Shown in pieces: positions 23,690-34,045 of a DNA stretch of 64,000 bases (its first letter is position 1; each line of letters begins with the position of its first letter). Under the pieces are notes generated by a model that had not been told where the DNA came from, ran no database searches, and saw nothing but the letters and a program-made list of their open reading frames with translations. The translations under genes and the position numbers were made by a program. The stretch comes from Camarhynchus parvulus (taxonomy: Eukaryota > Chordata > Aves > Passeriformes > Thraupidae). The stretch is from assembly GCF_901933205.1 (NCBI RefSeq), contig NC_044584.1:16161001-16225000 (forward strand), given 5' to 3'.

Positions 23690-25314
23690 AAATATCAATT
23701 ATATTTTTACAGCATAGCACTCAGGGCTGGGCAGGGTGATGTTTTAGGTAACAGATGTTACCTGACACCCACAGATTGCTGCCCGCTCTCCTTTTCCTTG
23801 AAGCCACCAAGCAGCAGCAGTGGGATGCGAGCGGCAGCTGTGAAACCCCAGCTCAGGGCAAGGCCAGTCCCAGCAGGGCTGATGGCCAGGACAGCACAAT
23901 CTGGAATTACCCCAGAGACAGAATCTGCACAAACACCACAAATACTGAGTGTCTCCTCACCCTGTATTTCCCCTTCCTAAATTGATTTCATAACATAATA
24001 AATCTTCAGAACTGTTTTCCATCCCTCTTTGCTCCATTTTTTTCCAGGGGTTTGCCTGCTTTTTTTTTGTCAGCTGTTGCACATACAGTGCCACTTTCAT
24101 TAAATTGTCCATTAAAAACCTCATTTTGTAGGATTTCTCCACAAAGATATCTAAATATCTAACTTCTCTCAATGTTAATGGGATTATGATAATGATAATA
24201 AAATCATGGATCTCAGCTGTAATTTTAATATATATAAATGAAAACTTGGATTTTTTTTTTACCCTAAGAGGATATATCATTTAGAAGTCATTTAGAGTTT
24301 GGGAGTTTCTAATGGACATAAATTCACCAAGTCCACAGAAAATTTAATATCTTTTCAGTGAGCCTTGCAAAGATTTTCTGAAGTTTCTATCTAAAATACC
24401 CTTTTTCTACTTTGTTTTAATACTATGTTCAAAAGCAATTGATTTAGTGTGTGGATATAGCTTTGCCTGAATATATATTAATAAAATGTAACTTATTATT
24501 CAAGGAACCAGACAGAAAGGAGCTGCTAATTTTTATCATCCATCTATTGGCCTTCCCATTAAACTATGTGGCATTCTTTACTTATTCCCTTGTCTATTCT
24601 GTGTGGATTTTTGCAACACATATAAATAATAAATATAAAAATATTTAGGGATACATGGAGTTTGGACTATGCTACCACCTACACATTAGCATTGGGCATT
24701 GAAAAAGGGTCAGCACTTGGTCTCTACCTTATATTCTTCATGCACAGAGGTACAAATGGCAGTTATTGGGTTGTCCCCCACAGCAGCTTCCCTGTGGGTG
24801 ATGTTCTCAGAGCAGATCAGCTGCCACCTCGTGCCACTGGACATTCCCCACATGGTGTGGGCAGCACAGCCAGGCCAGCCTGAGTGCACTGGGAGCCTTT
24901 GTCCCACTGCAGTTTGGGCTGGAATGTCCTAATCCAGCCCTGGAACTCTGGTATTACCAATCTTCCCAAAGAATTCAGTTGGCTGTGGCAGAGTTCCCTG
25001 ACCCAAGTGCCCCCACAGCCTCGGAGCCCTCCCTGGGCTCTGGTGGAAAAGCTTTCCCTCCTGTCCCCACTGACCTCACTGTGCCATGGCTTGTTAGCAC
25101 AAGGTTCCTCTCCCAAACTGTCTTTTTGGAAAGAGATTGCATTGCCTATAAAATGCACACTTTGCTTGCTCTGCCCTGTTTAATGTATTTTCTAGGCAGG
25201 CATTTGAAGGCAGCCTGGGGAGGTGCCACCCCTGCTGAAGCTCCTGCATCCCATCATCCCACACCCTGAGCCTGGGACTGACACTGAGCAACAGGAAACA
25301 ACAGGGGGACAAGG
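23690..25314. other. Noncoding DNA
   Basis: AT-rich unique DNA becoming GC-richer after 24750. No exon is supported. Confidence 0.45.
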
Positions 25315-25320
25315 AGGGGC

Positions 25321-25590
25321 GGCAGAAACCCCTGCAACCACAGGGACAGGGCCAGGATAATGCAAAATCCCTGTCCTTCCTGCTGAAAGGTGCAGGGAGA
25401 ACCTTGTGGTGGCAGAAACACCTGCAATCAGAGAAGCAGAGCCAGGACAATGCAAAATCCCTGTCCTTCCTGCTGAAAGGTGCAGGGAGAACCTTGTGGT
25501 GGCAGAAACACCTGCAATCAGAGAAGCAGAGCCAGGACAATGCAAAATCCCTGTCCTTCTTGCTGAAAGGTGCAGGGGGAACCTCTGCTG
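25321..25590 (+). repeat. 90-bp tandem repeat, 3 copies
   Basis: TGCAAAATCCCTGTCCTTCC recurs at 25361, 25451 and (with one change) 25541, an exact 90-bp period. The second and third copies are nearly identical and the first is more diverged. Because 90 is a multiple of three, frames on both strands stay open and look like 30-residue repeats, for example in the 217-codon minus-strand frame 25094-25747. I see no start, splice or domain evidence for a protein. Confidence 0.92.
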
Positions 25591-26677
25591 ACATCCATGG
25601 AGAACCAAAGTGGTCAGGAGCAGCTTTAGGAATGATGGCAAGAATGCAACAGCCCCAGCATCTCATTAGTGCAGAGGTTTCTTGCTTCCCTCTGTAAATG
25701 CCACAGCAAAAAGTATTTAACAAATAATGCCAACCCAGATCCCTCAAGAACAGACCAAAGTTCAGACCTGAAGAGTTTTACATGCACTGTCTTGGAATAA
25801 TTCTCCTTCACAGAGCATCTGTAGATTGACCTGGCCCACAAAAATCCTGTGCTGGTGCCCTGAACAAATAATGAGGTTTTCCCTGGTATCACAGCCCCTG
25901 AGCACTGAAAGGTTTTGCTCTTCCTTCCCTCTCCAGCTCTCCTGAGGTCCCCTCCTCTGGAGAGCAGGGCATTAGTATGCACCAACTGTGTCTCTGGAAA
26001 GGTTTAATCTCCCAGCAATCACCAACAGCAGAGTTTCATTACAGGTACAGTCTGATAAATACTGCAGAGCTCTCCCAGCCGTTTGTGGCTCAGTTTTAAC
26101 CCAGGCACACCTGATGGGAGTGGGGACACCCTGGTCCCCCTGCCTGTGTCCCTGCAAGCGCAGCTCCAGAGGCAGCACCACGGACAGAGGGACACAGGGA
26201 CAGACAGACTGCTGGGACACGCTCCAAACAACGGCTTATAAAGGGGGGCAGGTGTCAAGGGAGGACACAACGTTCAACTAATCAGGAGAACTTGGGTTGG
26301 AACACAAGGCAGGGAATACAAGGGAGAAAATGCTTGGGACAGGAGGGGTTAACAACTGGATGTGGGGGGAAGGGGTTTGAAACTTGGCAGGGAAGTAGCT
26401 AAGTAAGAACAGATAAACCAACACCCGGCTCAACTGAATAACAAAGGCAGGTCTGTGTCACTCTAAAACAGGGGGAGAAAAAACCCAAAAGGACTACCAA
26501 ACCACAAATCAAACAACAAACATGCCAAATAAAAAACACAACACAACACTGGGTCTGCTGTCAGGGACTCAGAGCCACCAGGGGACGTCCTGGCACCTGC
26601 CAAGCGTTTCTGATCTACCTGAGGGTGCATTAGTACAGGTTATAATCCTAAATTCCCTCTGATTTTAAATGGAAGCC
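25591..26677. other. Noncoding DNA, possibly retroelement-derived
   Basis: Sequence at about 26225-26560 is purine-rich with GGGGGG runs near 26243 and 26366. It lies directly upstream of a family D LTR in the same orientation. It could be a remnant of the retroviral 3' internal region, but no retroviral reading frame is recognisable. Confidence 0.3.
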
Positions 26678-26972
26678 TGTCACCCTGGTTTTTTAAGATT
26701 TTCTAAGCTTTCTGATGTTTACATTCTTGTAACGAACTTTCTCACTCACTTTCTGTAAATAACTTATTGGTTTGCATTCTTTTATGGAGGAGGAGAAATG
26801 TCATGGACTGTTGGTTTGTCCAGTGCCATTGGAGAGGTGGCACTGTTACCCTCCAATCCACTGTCACTTTTGGAAATCTATAAATGTTGGAGTCAGAAAT
26901 TAAACTTCCCTCTTTTTTACCTTGGAGAGCTGCGTGTCCACATCATTTTATTTCATGTCCCAGAGCAACGTC
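26678..26972 (+). mobile_element. Solo LTR, family D (copy 3)
   Basis: It begins TGTCACCCTGGTTTTTTAAG, and the whole segment is the reverse complement of the family D copies at 10163 and 10583. Shared blocks include the TGTAAATAACTTATT region and the CCATTGGAGAGGTGGCACTG region. The right boundary is approximate, and the flanks (GAAGCC, TCAGCC) match only at 4 of 6 positions. Confidence 0.75.
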
Positions 26973-28052
26973 AGCCCTACTCAAGTACTGAAGGAACTAA
27001 AACCATGTGCAAAATGGACAGAAAACAGACTGTACATTGTGTCTGCACCTAGCTGTGGATGCTACAGGCTCTAGGAGCAACATCAGGCTCTAGTTCCATC
27101 CTGATGGGGAAAAACTGCTGAAGACCAGTGCTGGAAATGCAAGAGAGAGCAGCCAGTCAGAACTGCACTGCTGCCTCTCACCTGTGAGACAATCTGATGC
27201 CAAGTGGTTCCCATCCCAGGGCACACTGCAGTATTTACAGTCAGGTTTAATTATCCATTTCATAATTGGGCTTGTTTCAGCTGGTGCTTTAAATCTGGGG
27301 GTGTCTAAGTCATAATTTGTTCCATCTCAAACTTTTACCACCATGTAGAATTACAATAAAAAGGCACAGGTCCTCCTTACAGCTGGTGTAAAAGGTGTGA
27401 CACTACAAGAGAAATCCTTGCCAACACAAACTGATTTTCCAGGGCCTGAAGAGGACAATTGAGCTCTTACATGCATATTTTGAATCAGAAGCAGGCAGCA
27501 CACTCCTGAGATGTTTCTGAGCATGCCACCTCTAGCAATCCCTGTGCAAACAAGGATTTTCTGTGCTGGGCACCAGGGCTCCTCCCTGCTGGGTGACCTA
27601 ACATCTCAGACAGCAATTTCCTCTGCAATGAGAGCAAAAAAATGACATTCCTCTGCTCTTTGTTTGAATTCACTGCTGCTGGTGACCAGGAGTAACATTC
27701 AGCATGACAAATAATTTAATGAACTACTAATTCAGAGTTGACCTTCACTGAAAGTACTGTTTAATTACCCACTGTTTCTGAAGTCAGGCAGAAGAATGTT
27801 AAACCATTTCTGAACAGGTGCAGGAGGCACATGTTAATTTTAATAGCAAAGGTCATTACACAGGTATTTCTGCACTTTTTCCTGGCATCTCTCCTGTCAG
27901 AGGATTACTTGGGTATGTTTAGGAAGACAAGGAAGAAAAAAAAAATATTTCATGTTCTTTCAGCATAGCAAAGTCTTGTCTCCTATCTCCTTTTTCCCTT
28001 TTTATTTTTAAAGAGTAAGTCTCAATCCAATGATGAAAGAGGAAATACATTA
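26973..28052. other. Noncoding DNA
   Basis: Unique sequence with no repeat or exon that I can support. Confidence 0.5.
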
Positions 28053-28198
28053 TCTTGCAAACTGAAGTGGTAAGATTAGATTGGTGCCTACATAGCTGAG
28101 AAATATTTGCAGTATGTGTTTTTATACTAATGTATAAAAAACTTCAAAGCAGAATGAAGACATTTTCATATAAACCTGAAAAAAGCCCCTTAACAAAA
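28053..28198 (+). repeat. Segment Y, source copy of a dispersed duplication
   Basis: This ~146-bp AT-rich segment recurs at 30742-30890 with about 90% identity and small indels. Its flanks here are not duplicated, which suggests this is the original location. Confidence 0.85.
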
Positions 28199-30637
28199 CC
28201 ACTCCACTCATTGAGGGGGAAAAAGAACTCGGCAAATTAACCCATGCTTAACAATCAGCAATGTGAAAATTCTTTGTCTGAAAGCAAGATCAATTTCTTC
28301 TTTAATCTGTGGACCTGAGACATGAACCAATAACTTTGCAGAGAAATAAAGATTTCTTGGCCTGTCTAGCTTTATCTTATCAGACTCCAGAAGTGGGCTT
28401 CATGTTAGAGACTGCATTTTATAAAAAAATGTTATTGCCTGAGGAAGTGTGAAAACAGCCTGAAGAAAAAGTCAGCTCTAACAATATCGAGCTTATTCTC
28501 TCCCTCTCTTATTGTTTCATCCTTCAGGCTTTGATGCCTTTCTCACAAGGACTATTAAAATTTCCAACCCCAGTGAGAACATGAAGAATGTACCAGAAAC
28601 AACTCCTTACCACCATGTTTTCCTAAGGTACCAAATGACATCTTTTCCTTCAAATGCCACTTCATTTGTATAGAGGGGAGCAATGTGAGGTGGGGATCAC
28701 ATTTTGCAGCTTAATAAAAGTGCTGCAATTGTAAAATTCCTTTTCTGGTTTAAAAATGTAGTAGGGGATTTATTCTCAAGGCCAGTGAGGTTGGTAGTTG
28801 TAGTGGATGGGTTTGTTAGGGTGTGGTGGAGCTGGTTTTCAAACTTTTGCTTTTTAAGGTTTTTTAAAACCAGAAATTAGCTAGGAAGGGCCAACACTTT
28901 ATGGAGCATCCCTAAAGAACAGGCTGAGCACTCCTATAATCACTGCTCCAAGAATAAAAGAAATCAAAGGGATTTCCCTCTTTTTCTGTGCAAAATAACA
29001 CACACCAACTTTTATTACCTGCAGCCTACATCCAGAGCAGTAGTTCTCCAGGGAATGTTAAAATGGCTCATCTGCCCCTTGGTTTTGCACACTGGAGTCT
29101 GGTTCCACAAGCCAACATCCCATCCTCAGTGACACAACAGTGTTTCATTAAGAGTAAAGTGCTATTTTTTTACACAAGGGGGAAAAAAACCCCATCACTA
29201 AAAAGCAGTAAAGGGTATCAGAGTGGTCCTAGAGGATATCAACTAGATAAGGTGTGTTAAACTCGTTGAAAATCACTTTGTATTATTTAACTGGCTGTCC
29301 CTAGCACACTGAGCAAATCCAGCTAGATGCCAGGCTGGAGGGGAATTTCATGCCTTGTTGTCACAGGAAGGCTTCTGGCACCAGGACAAACTCTGATGCC
29401 AGAGAAACCACTTGTCTCATGAAGTGTCTCAAAGAAAGCTTTCCCTGCTGGCCTGGCCATGAGAATCCTTCTGGCACTCTGCTTTTGAAACCTTGCCTAT
29501 CGTGCTCTGGCTGCTGCAAAGAGATTGTTGATTTTAAAAGCAAACTTAAGTGGATATCAGCATTGCCAATCAATTTCCTAGCCCCTGACTGCCTGTGTAA
29601 AATCAAGATTTCAAGGTCATTTTTTATTTTTTTTAAGCAGAAAAGGCCTTGCAGTGGGAAGAAGGCTGCAGCAGCTCCTTTCTGACTTTCCTAAAGCTAT
29701 GTGAGACCCCAAGGCAGTGTCTGGGATAAAGAGAATTACCCAGGCAGCAGGGCTGCCCTTTCCAGTGCTCTCCTCTCCTCCTAAATGTTGGTCCCACAGT
29801 TGCCCAGTTCACCACACCACATTTGTTTGGTCTTTTTTTTTGCAAACAAAGTTAACTCTACAAAACCCAATTCATTTCCCATCAGAGAAGCTACCTGATC
29901 CAGCCAACAGCTAAAACACTATTATTTTTATATTCTATTTTTATATCTATGCCTACTCCAGGATTTTATTACCAAGAGTACAATTTAAGCTCCAGTAGAA
30001 CATACTGGGACATTCTGGATTTTTTAGATCCAGGCTCCAGAGTGAAGAATGTTTTTTGTTGAAGCTGCGATATTACTGCTCTGAAATGGCTCAATAATTT
30101 CAAAGATCTGTTTGAGGGGTTTTTTTTTGGTGTGCAGGCATTCAGCTATTAGCAAGGACAACATTTTGATTCAAGTCATCCTTAGGTCATAGCAATTAAT
30201 AAACACATTCTGTTCCACAATACTAAAATTGCCAAAAACCCCTCATATTTCAATAAATCAGATGACTCTAAATCATGTTTTTACTGAAACAAACATTAGA
30301 TAATGGGAAAAATAATTGACCACACTCCTTCCTAAGCAGGCCCAGATTATTGGTGGTTATGTTAAATATAGAAATTCACATCCAAGCCATTAATGCATGC
30401 TCAAAATGCATCAATAATGCAGCAATTCTTAAGTTCAACCTGGGAAATCACTTTTTACAGATAATGTGTAGCACAGCACTGTTGGACCATAAACCATCAA
30501 GTGTGAAAAAGATGGAAATATGGCCAACCCTGCCTTTTGTGCACCTTCCAGAGCTGGCACTGCCCAGCCAGTCCTGAGAGGTTCCTGCAGCAGAGCAGGC
30601 TCTGTTTGCAATTCCTGCCCTCCCAAATGGAGGTGTG
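28199..30637. other. Noncoding DNA
   Basis: Unique, mostly AT-rich. Sequence at about 28220-28560 has the look of constrained noncoding DNA (short TAAT- and GATA-type motifs), but this cannot be tested here. Confidence 0.4.
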
Positions 30638-30740
30638 GTACTGCAGAAACTGTGGGATAGGATGGAAATGCTACCCCTGGCACACAACCCCAGGCAGAGC
30701 TGGGATGCAGGAGCAGGCAGTGCTTTGTGACACTGCAATT
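30638..30740 (+). repeat. Segment X, first copy
   Basis: It begins GTACTGCAGAAACTGTGGG and ends GTGACACTGCAATT. It recurs at 30902-31007 with a few substitutions and small indels. It is separated from its twin by the inserted Y copy. Confidence 0.88.
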
Positions 30741-30741
30741 G

Positions 30742-30890
30742 TCTTGCAAACTGCAGTGGTAAGATTAGATTGGTGCCTACGTAGCTGAGAAACACTTGCA
30801 GTATGTGTTTTTATACTAATGTGTAAAAAAACTTCCAAGCAGAATGAAGACATGTTTTCATATAAACCTGTAAAACATCCCTTAACAAAA
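30742..30890 (+). repeat. Segment Y, second copy between X copies
   Basis: Copy of 28053-28198, about 2.7 kb away in the same orientation. It starts TCTTGCAAACTG, immediately after segment X. Confidence 0.88.
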
Positions 30891-30901
30891 GCTGTGTTTC
30901 T

Positions 30902-31007
30902 GTACTGCAGAAACTGTGGGCTCAGCAGGATGGAAATGCCACCCTGGCACACAACCCCAGGCAGAGCTGGGATGGAGGAGCAGGCAGTGCTTTGTGACAC
31001 TGCAATT
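30902..31007 (+). repeat. Segment X, second copy
   Basis: Same 5' start (GTACTGCAG) and same 3' end (CACTGCAATT) as 30638-30740. Beyond it the sequence is unique. Confidence 0.88.
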
Positions 31008-33475
31008 TGCTCTGTGCTGAAGGGAACTCTGAGAAGGAAAAGCACTCTGTGTGTCTCACACGTAGAGGCACTAATAGCTCACTCCCACCATGGGGCCTGG
31101 GCTCCTATAGTTTTATCATTAAAGATTTTGGTCAGTCAGCTGTGGTGGTAATTATCACATAAATTAACTGAGAGACAGGAAAACCAGAACCTAAGACAAA
31201 AAAAAAAAAAATCTCATCTCCAGCAACAAAGTACAGGACTTCATTTTCCAGTGATATTTTCAATCCTAACACCAATGATGACCCAAGTTTTTTTTCTGGA
31301 ATATTGCTTAGGTTACAGAAAGAAAGTCTATTAGTGAGTGCATTTACCCCCTGGTATCCAGCTTTTATCTGCTGACCTGTCAGAGTAAAACAATTTTGAA
31401 GATGTATTTTCAGATACAGGTGATTAGCACAGCAAGGAAAGCAGCAGAGTGAAAATTCTTTTTCAGAGAAGTGTTACTGCCAAGGAGTGTGGGTAGAAAG
31501 AAGGAAAATCAAAGAACAAATCGGTTTGGGTACACTGGGCTACAGTGATCGCATTGTTTTGGGTTGTGGGGATTTTTTGTTTGAGGTTGGTTGGGTTTTT
31601 TTTAGATAAGGTTATTCTGTTTTAAAGTACTCCATGCCCTGCTCAGCTCTGCATGGGAATGTTATCTTTTCAATGCATTCAGCTGACAATGCAAATTTCT
31701 AAGAGAATCCTAAACCTTGTCTTTAGACAAGTGTTTAAATAAGGGCACCTTGAGATTTCACTGCTCCATTCCATCGCTCCAACACAGGTTCAAATTTTAT
31801 TTTTGCCGTCCTTGACAGAGTAGGGCTAATTTATTTTTTTATTTTTTTTAAGATCTCCAACGAAGAAAACCTCTCCCTGGCACTAAATGATGTTTGCTGT
31901 TAGGAGGTTTGCCATGCATTTGTTGTCTTAGGATATTTTCTGTTCATTTAAATTCCAAGTTCATCCTTCATAGACGGAAAAGATAAAATTCCCTAACTGT
32001 TGTGGCACAGATGTTATCTCCATGTATCAACATGAAGGAGCCTGAAATGCTTGGAGATCACACTGGGCAGTGGCTGATATAACTGAAAGGGCATGACTCT
32101 TAGCTAATTTAATTATGTCAATCACTACTCCCTGTCAAGTAATATTCTCTCCTCTCCTTTTCCCTTCCTGCATGTCTGCTGAAGTGTTTAATGATGCTGC
32201 AGGGAGAGGCTGAGGCCTGAAGGAGTTCCATGAGCCTCCAACACGGGCACTGTTGCATAATTAACCCTGAGGCTGCTGAGGATGGACAGGAGCTCTGGAC
32301 ACCAGGCAGGGACACCCAGAAGTGCCCAGGACAGTGTCCAGCCAGCTTTGGCACAGCCCCAGGAGCCCAGAACATGCCTGGGTAGCCAGCCCTCATTGCT
32401 CAGCCAAACTCACAGTGGGCAATGCCTCCTGAGCAGGGGGAACCCCCAGGGCCAGCCTGTGCCCCTCGTGCCCTGCTCTGTCACCAGGCACTGCTGAAAG
32501 GCCCTGGCACCCTGTCCCCAGGGACTCAGGGACACTGAGCAGGATCCCCTGAGCCTCTCAGGCTGAGCAGAGCCACATCACCGCTGTCCTGGGGAGGCCA
32601 GAGTGGCCCCAGACCTGAGCAGACAGCAGGACCCACTCCGTGTGCCAGCAGCCCAGCCCCACTCAGCTTCTCTGCCACAAGGGCACACTGCTGGCTCTTT
32701 TCACATGCTAACAGACAGGTTTTCTTTCCTTTTTCAGTAATATCACTTGTGGGAGCATCGGGGGGGTAGGACAGGGGGACGGAGAGGAGAGATCTCTGAA
32801 GGCAGGGCTTGGAACTTGGGGTTCATTGCAAAGGGCCTGGGTGCAGGGCCCTGCTGGGAGCTGCCAACCACAGCTCAGAGCAGGCTGAGAGAAGAGAGGG
32901 GGAGAGAGGATGAAGAGGGTGAGAGAGTGAGGGAGTAAAAAAGGTAAGAGAGTAAAAGCGTAGGAGAGCGAGATTCCCATTACAATACAATAAATCTCCT
33001 TCTGTGCTGAATATTCTAATTCTCACTAGCCAATCTAGTACAAGATACAAATCCTTTAGCATTTACATACAGCCTATAAGAATCATTACATTACCACACT
33101 GTGTTATATTTTAAACCCTAAAAACTCCTCTTTGGACCCCTTCTGCCAAGCTGCAGGGGCTGCTCTGACCCTTGGACCTGCCTGCAAGCAGAGGGTGTTG
33201 TTCCATCAAAAGGGGATTACATTCAGCCAGCCACACCATTGTTTTCCAGCTGTTCAGTAACTCAGGTATCTCAAAGCTTGCTTTCATTTCAATCTCACTT
33301 ATAGTTTCTATATTCTCAAAATCTTTTGCCAGACAATCAGATTTATAAGGCTTTCCTGTTTCATCTTCCCCAACAATCACTGATATTTTTCACTACATTT
33401 GTAGTCTCTCCTTAAGTCCACCATCCTCAGCTGTATTTTTTTTTAGTTTTACTGAAGACACCATCCCACACTGTC
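31008..33475. other. Noncoding DNA, GC-rich patch and purine-rich tract
   Basis: 32200-32700 is GC-richer unique DNA without a CpG-island look. 32886-32971 is strongly purine-rich (GAGAGAGG-type). An AATAAA at 32989-32994 raises the possibility of an old LTR at about 32830-33100, but I find no termini. Confidence 0.4.
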
Positions 33476-33632
33476 AGGGTGGTCAGCCCTGGCACAGGGT
33501 GCCCAGAGCAGCTGTGGCTGCCCCTGAATCCCTGGAAGTGTCCAAGACCAGGTTGGACAGGGCTTGGAGCAGCTTGGGACAGGGGAAGGTGTCCCTGCCC
33601 ATGCCAGGGGTGGGAGCTCTTATAGTCTCTTC
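33476..33632 (+). mobile_element. CR1 LINE 3' end, left part, split by an LTR
   Basis: The plus strand carries the CR1 3' block GGGTGCCCAGAGCAGCTGTG at 33499, then TTGGACAGGGCTTGGAGCAG and GGTGTCCCTGCCCATG. It is interrupted at 33632 by the solo LTR 33633-34004 and resumes at 34005 with the rest of the CR1 3' UTR. Confidence 0.88.
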
Positions 33633-34004
33633 TGTAGCCGTGATATTTTCTGAAAAAATCCTTTCCTTAGGATTTTTTCTCCTGAGAAGCTAAGAGGCCT
33701 CAGGAACAAAATGTAAACATTGATTATCTGCTGCTGTGGAATGCAACAGGTGCATCTGTGATTGGACTCATGTGGTTGTTTTTAATTAATGGCCAATCAC
33801 AGTCCAGCTGTCCGGACTGTCTTGGTCAGTCACAAGCCTTTGTTATCTATCCTTAGCTAGCCTTCTGATGAAATCCTTTCTTCTATTCTTTTAGTATAGT
33901 TTTAATATAATATATAGCATAAAATAATAAATCAGCCTTCTGAAACATGGAGTCAGATCCTCATCTCTTCCCTCATCCTGGGACCCCTGCGAACACCACC
34001 ACAA
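33633..34004 (+). mobile_element. Solo LTR, family C, inserted in a CR1
   Basis: Starts TGTAGCCGTGATATTTTCTG and ends near ACCACCACA, length about 372. It has a CCAAT box at 33793-33797 and AATAAA at 33926-33931, followed by the GGAGTCAGAT motif shared with the other families. The 7-bp duplication TCTCTTC flanks it (33626-33632 and 34005-34011). Removing the LTR and one TSD copy restores continuous CR1 sequence. Confidence 0.92.
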
Positions 34005-34045
34005 TCTCTTCCAACCCAAACACTTCTTAGACTCTATAATTTCTA
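34005..34045 (+). mobile_element. CR1 LINE 3' end, right part
   Basis: TCTCTTCCAACCCAAACACT is the expected continuation of the CR1 3' UTR (consensus CTTCCAACCCAAAC). A decayed tail with ATTTCTATAAATCATGATTC-like motifs continues to about 34062. Confidence 0.85.

Noticed and set aside
25094..25747. 217-codon minus-strand frame with 30-residue repeats
   Set aside because: Explained by the 90-bp tandem repeat. No start context, splice sites or known domain.
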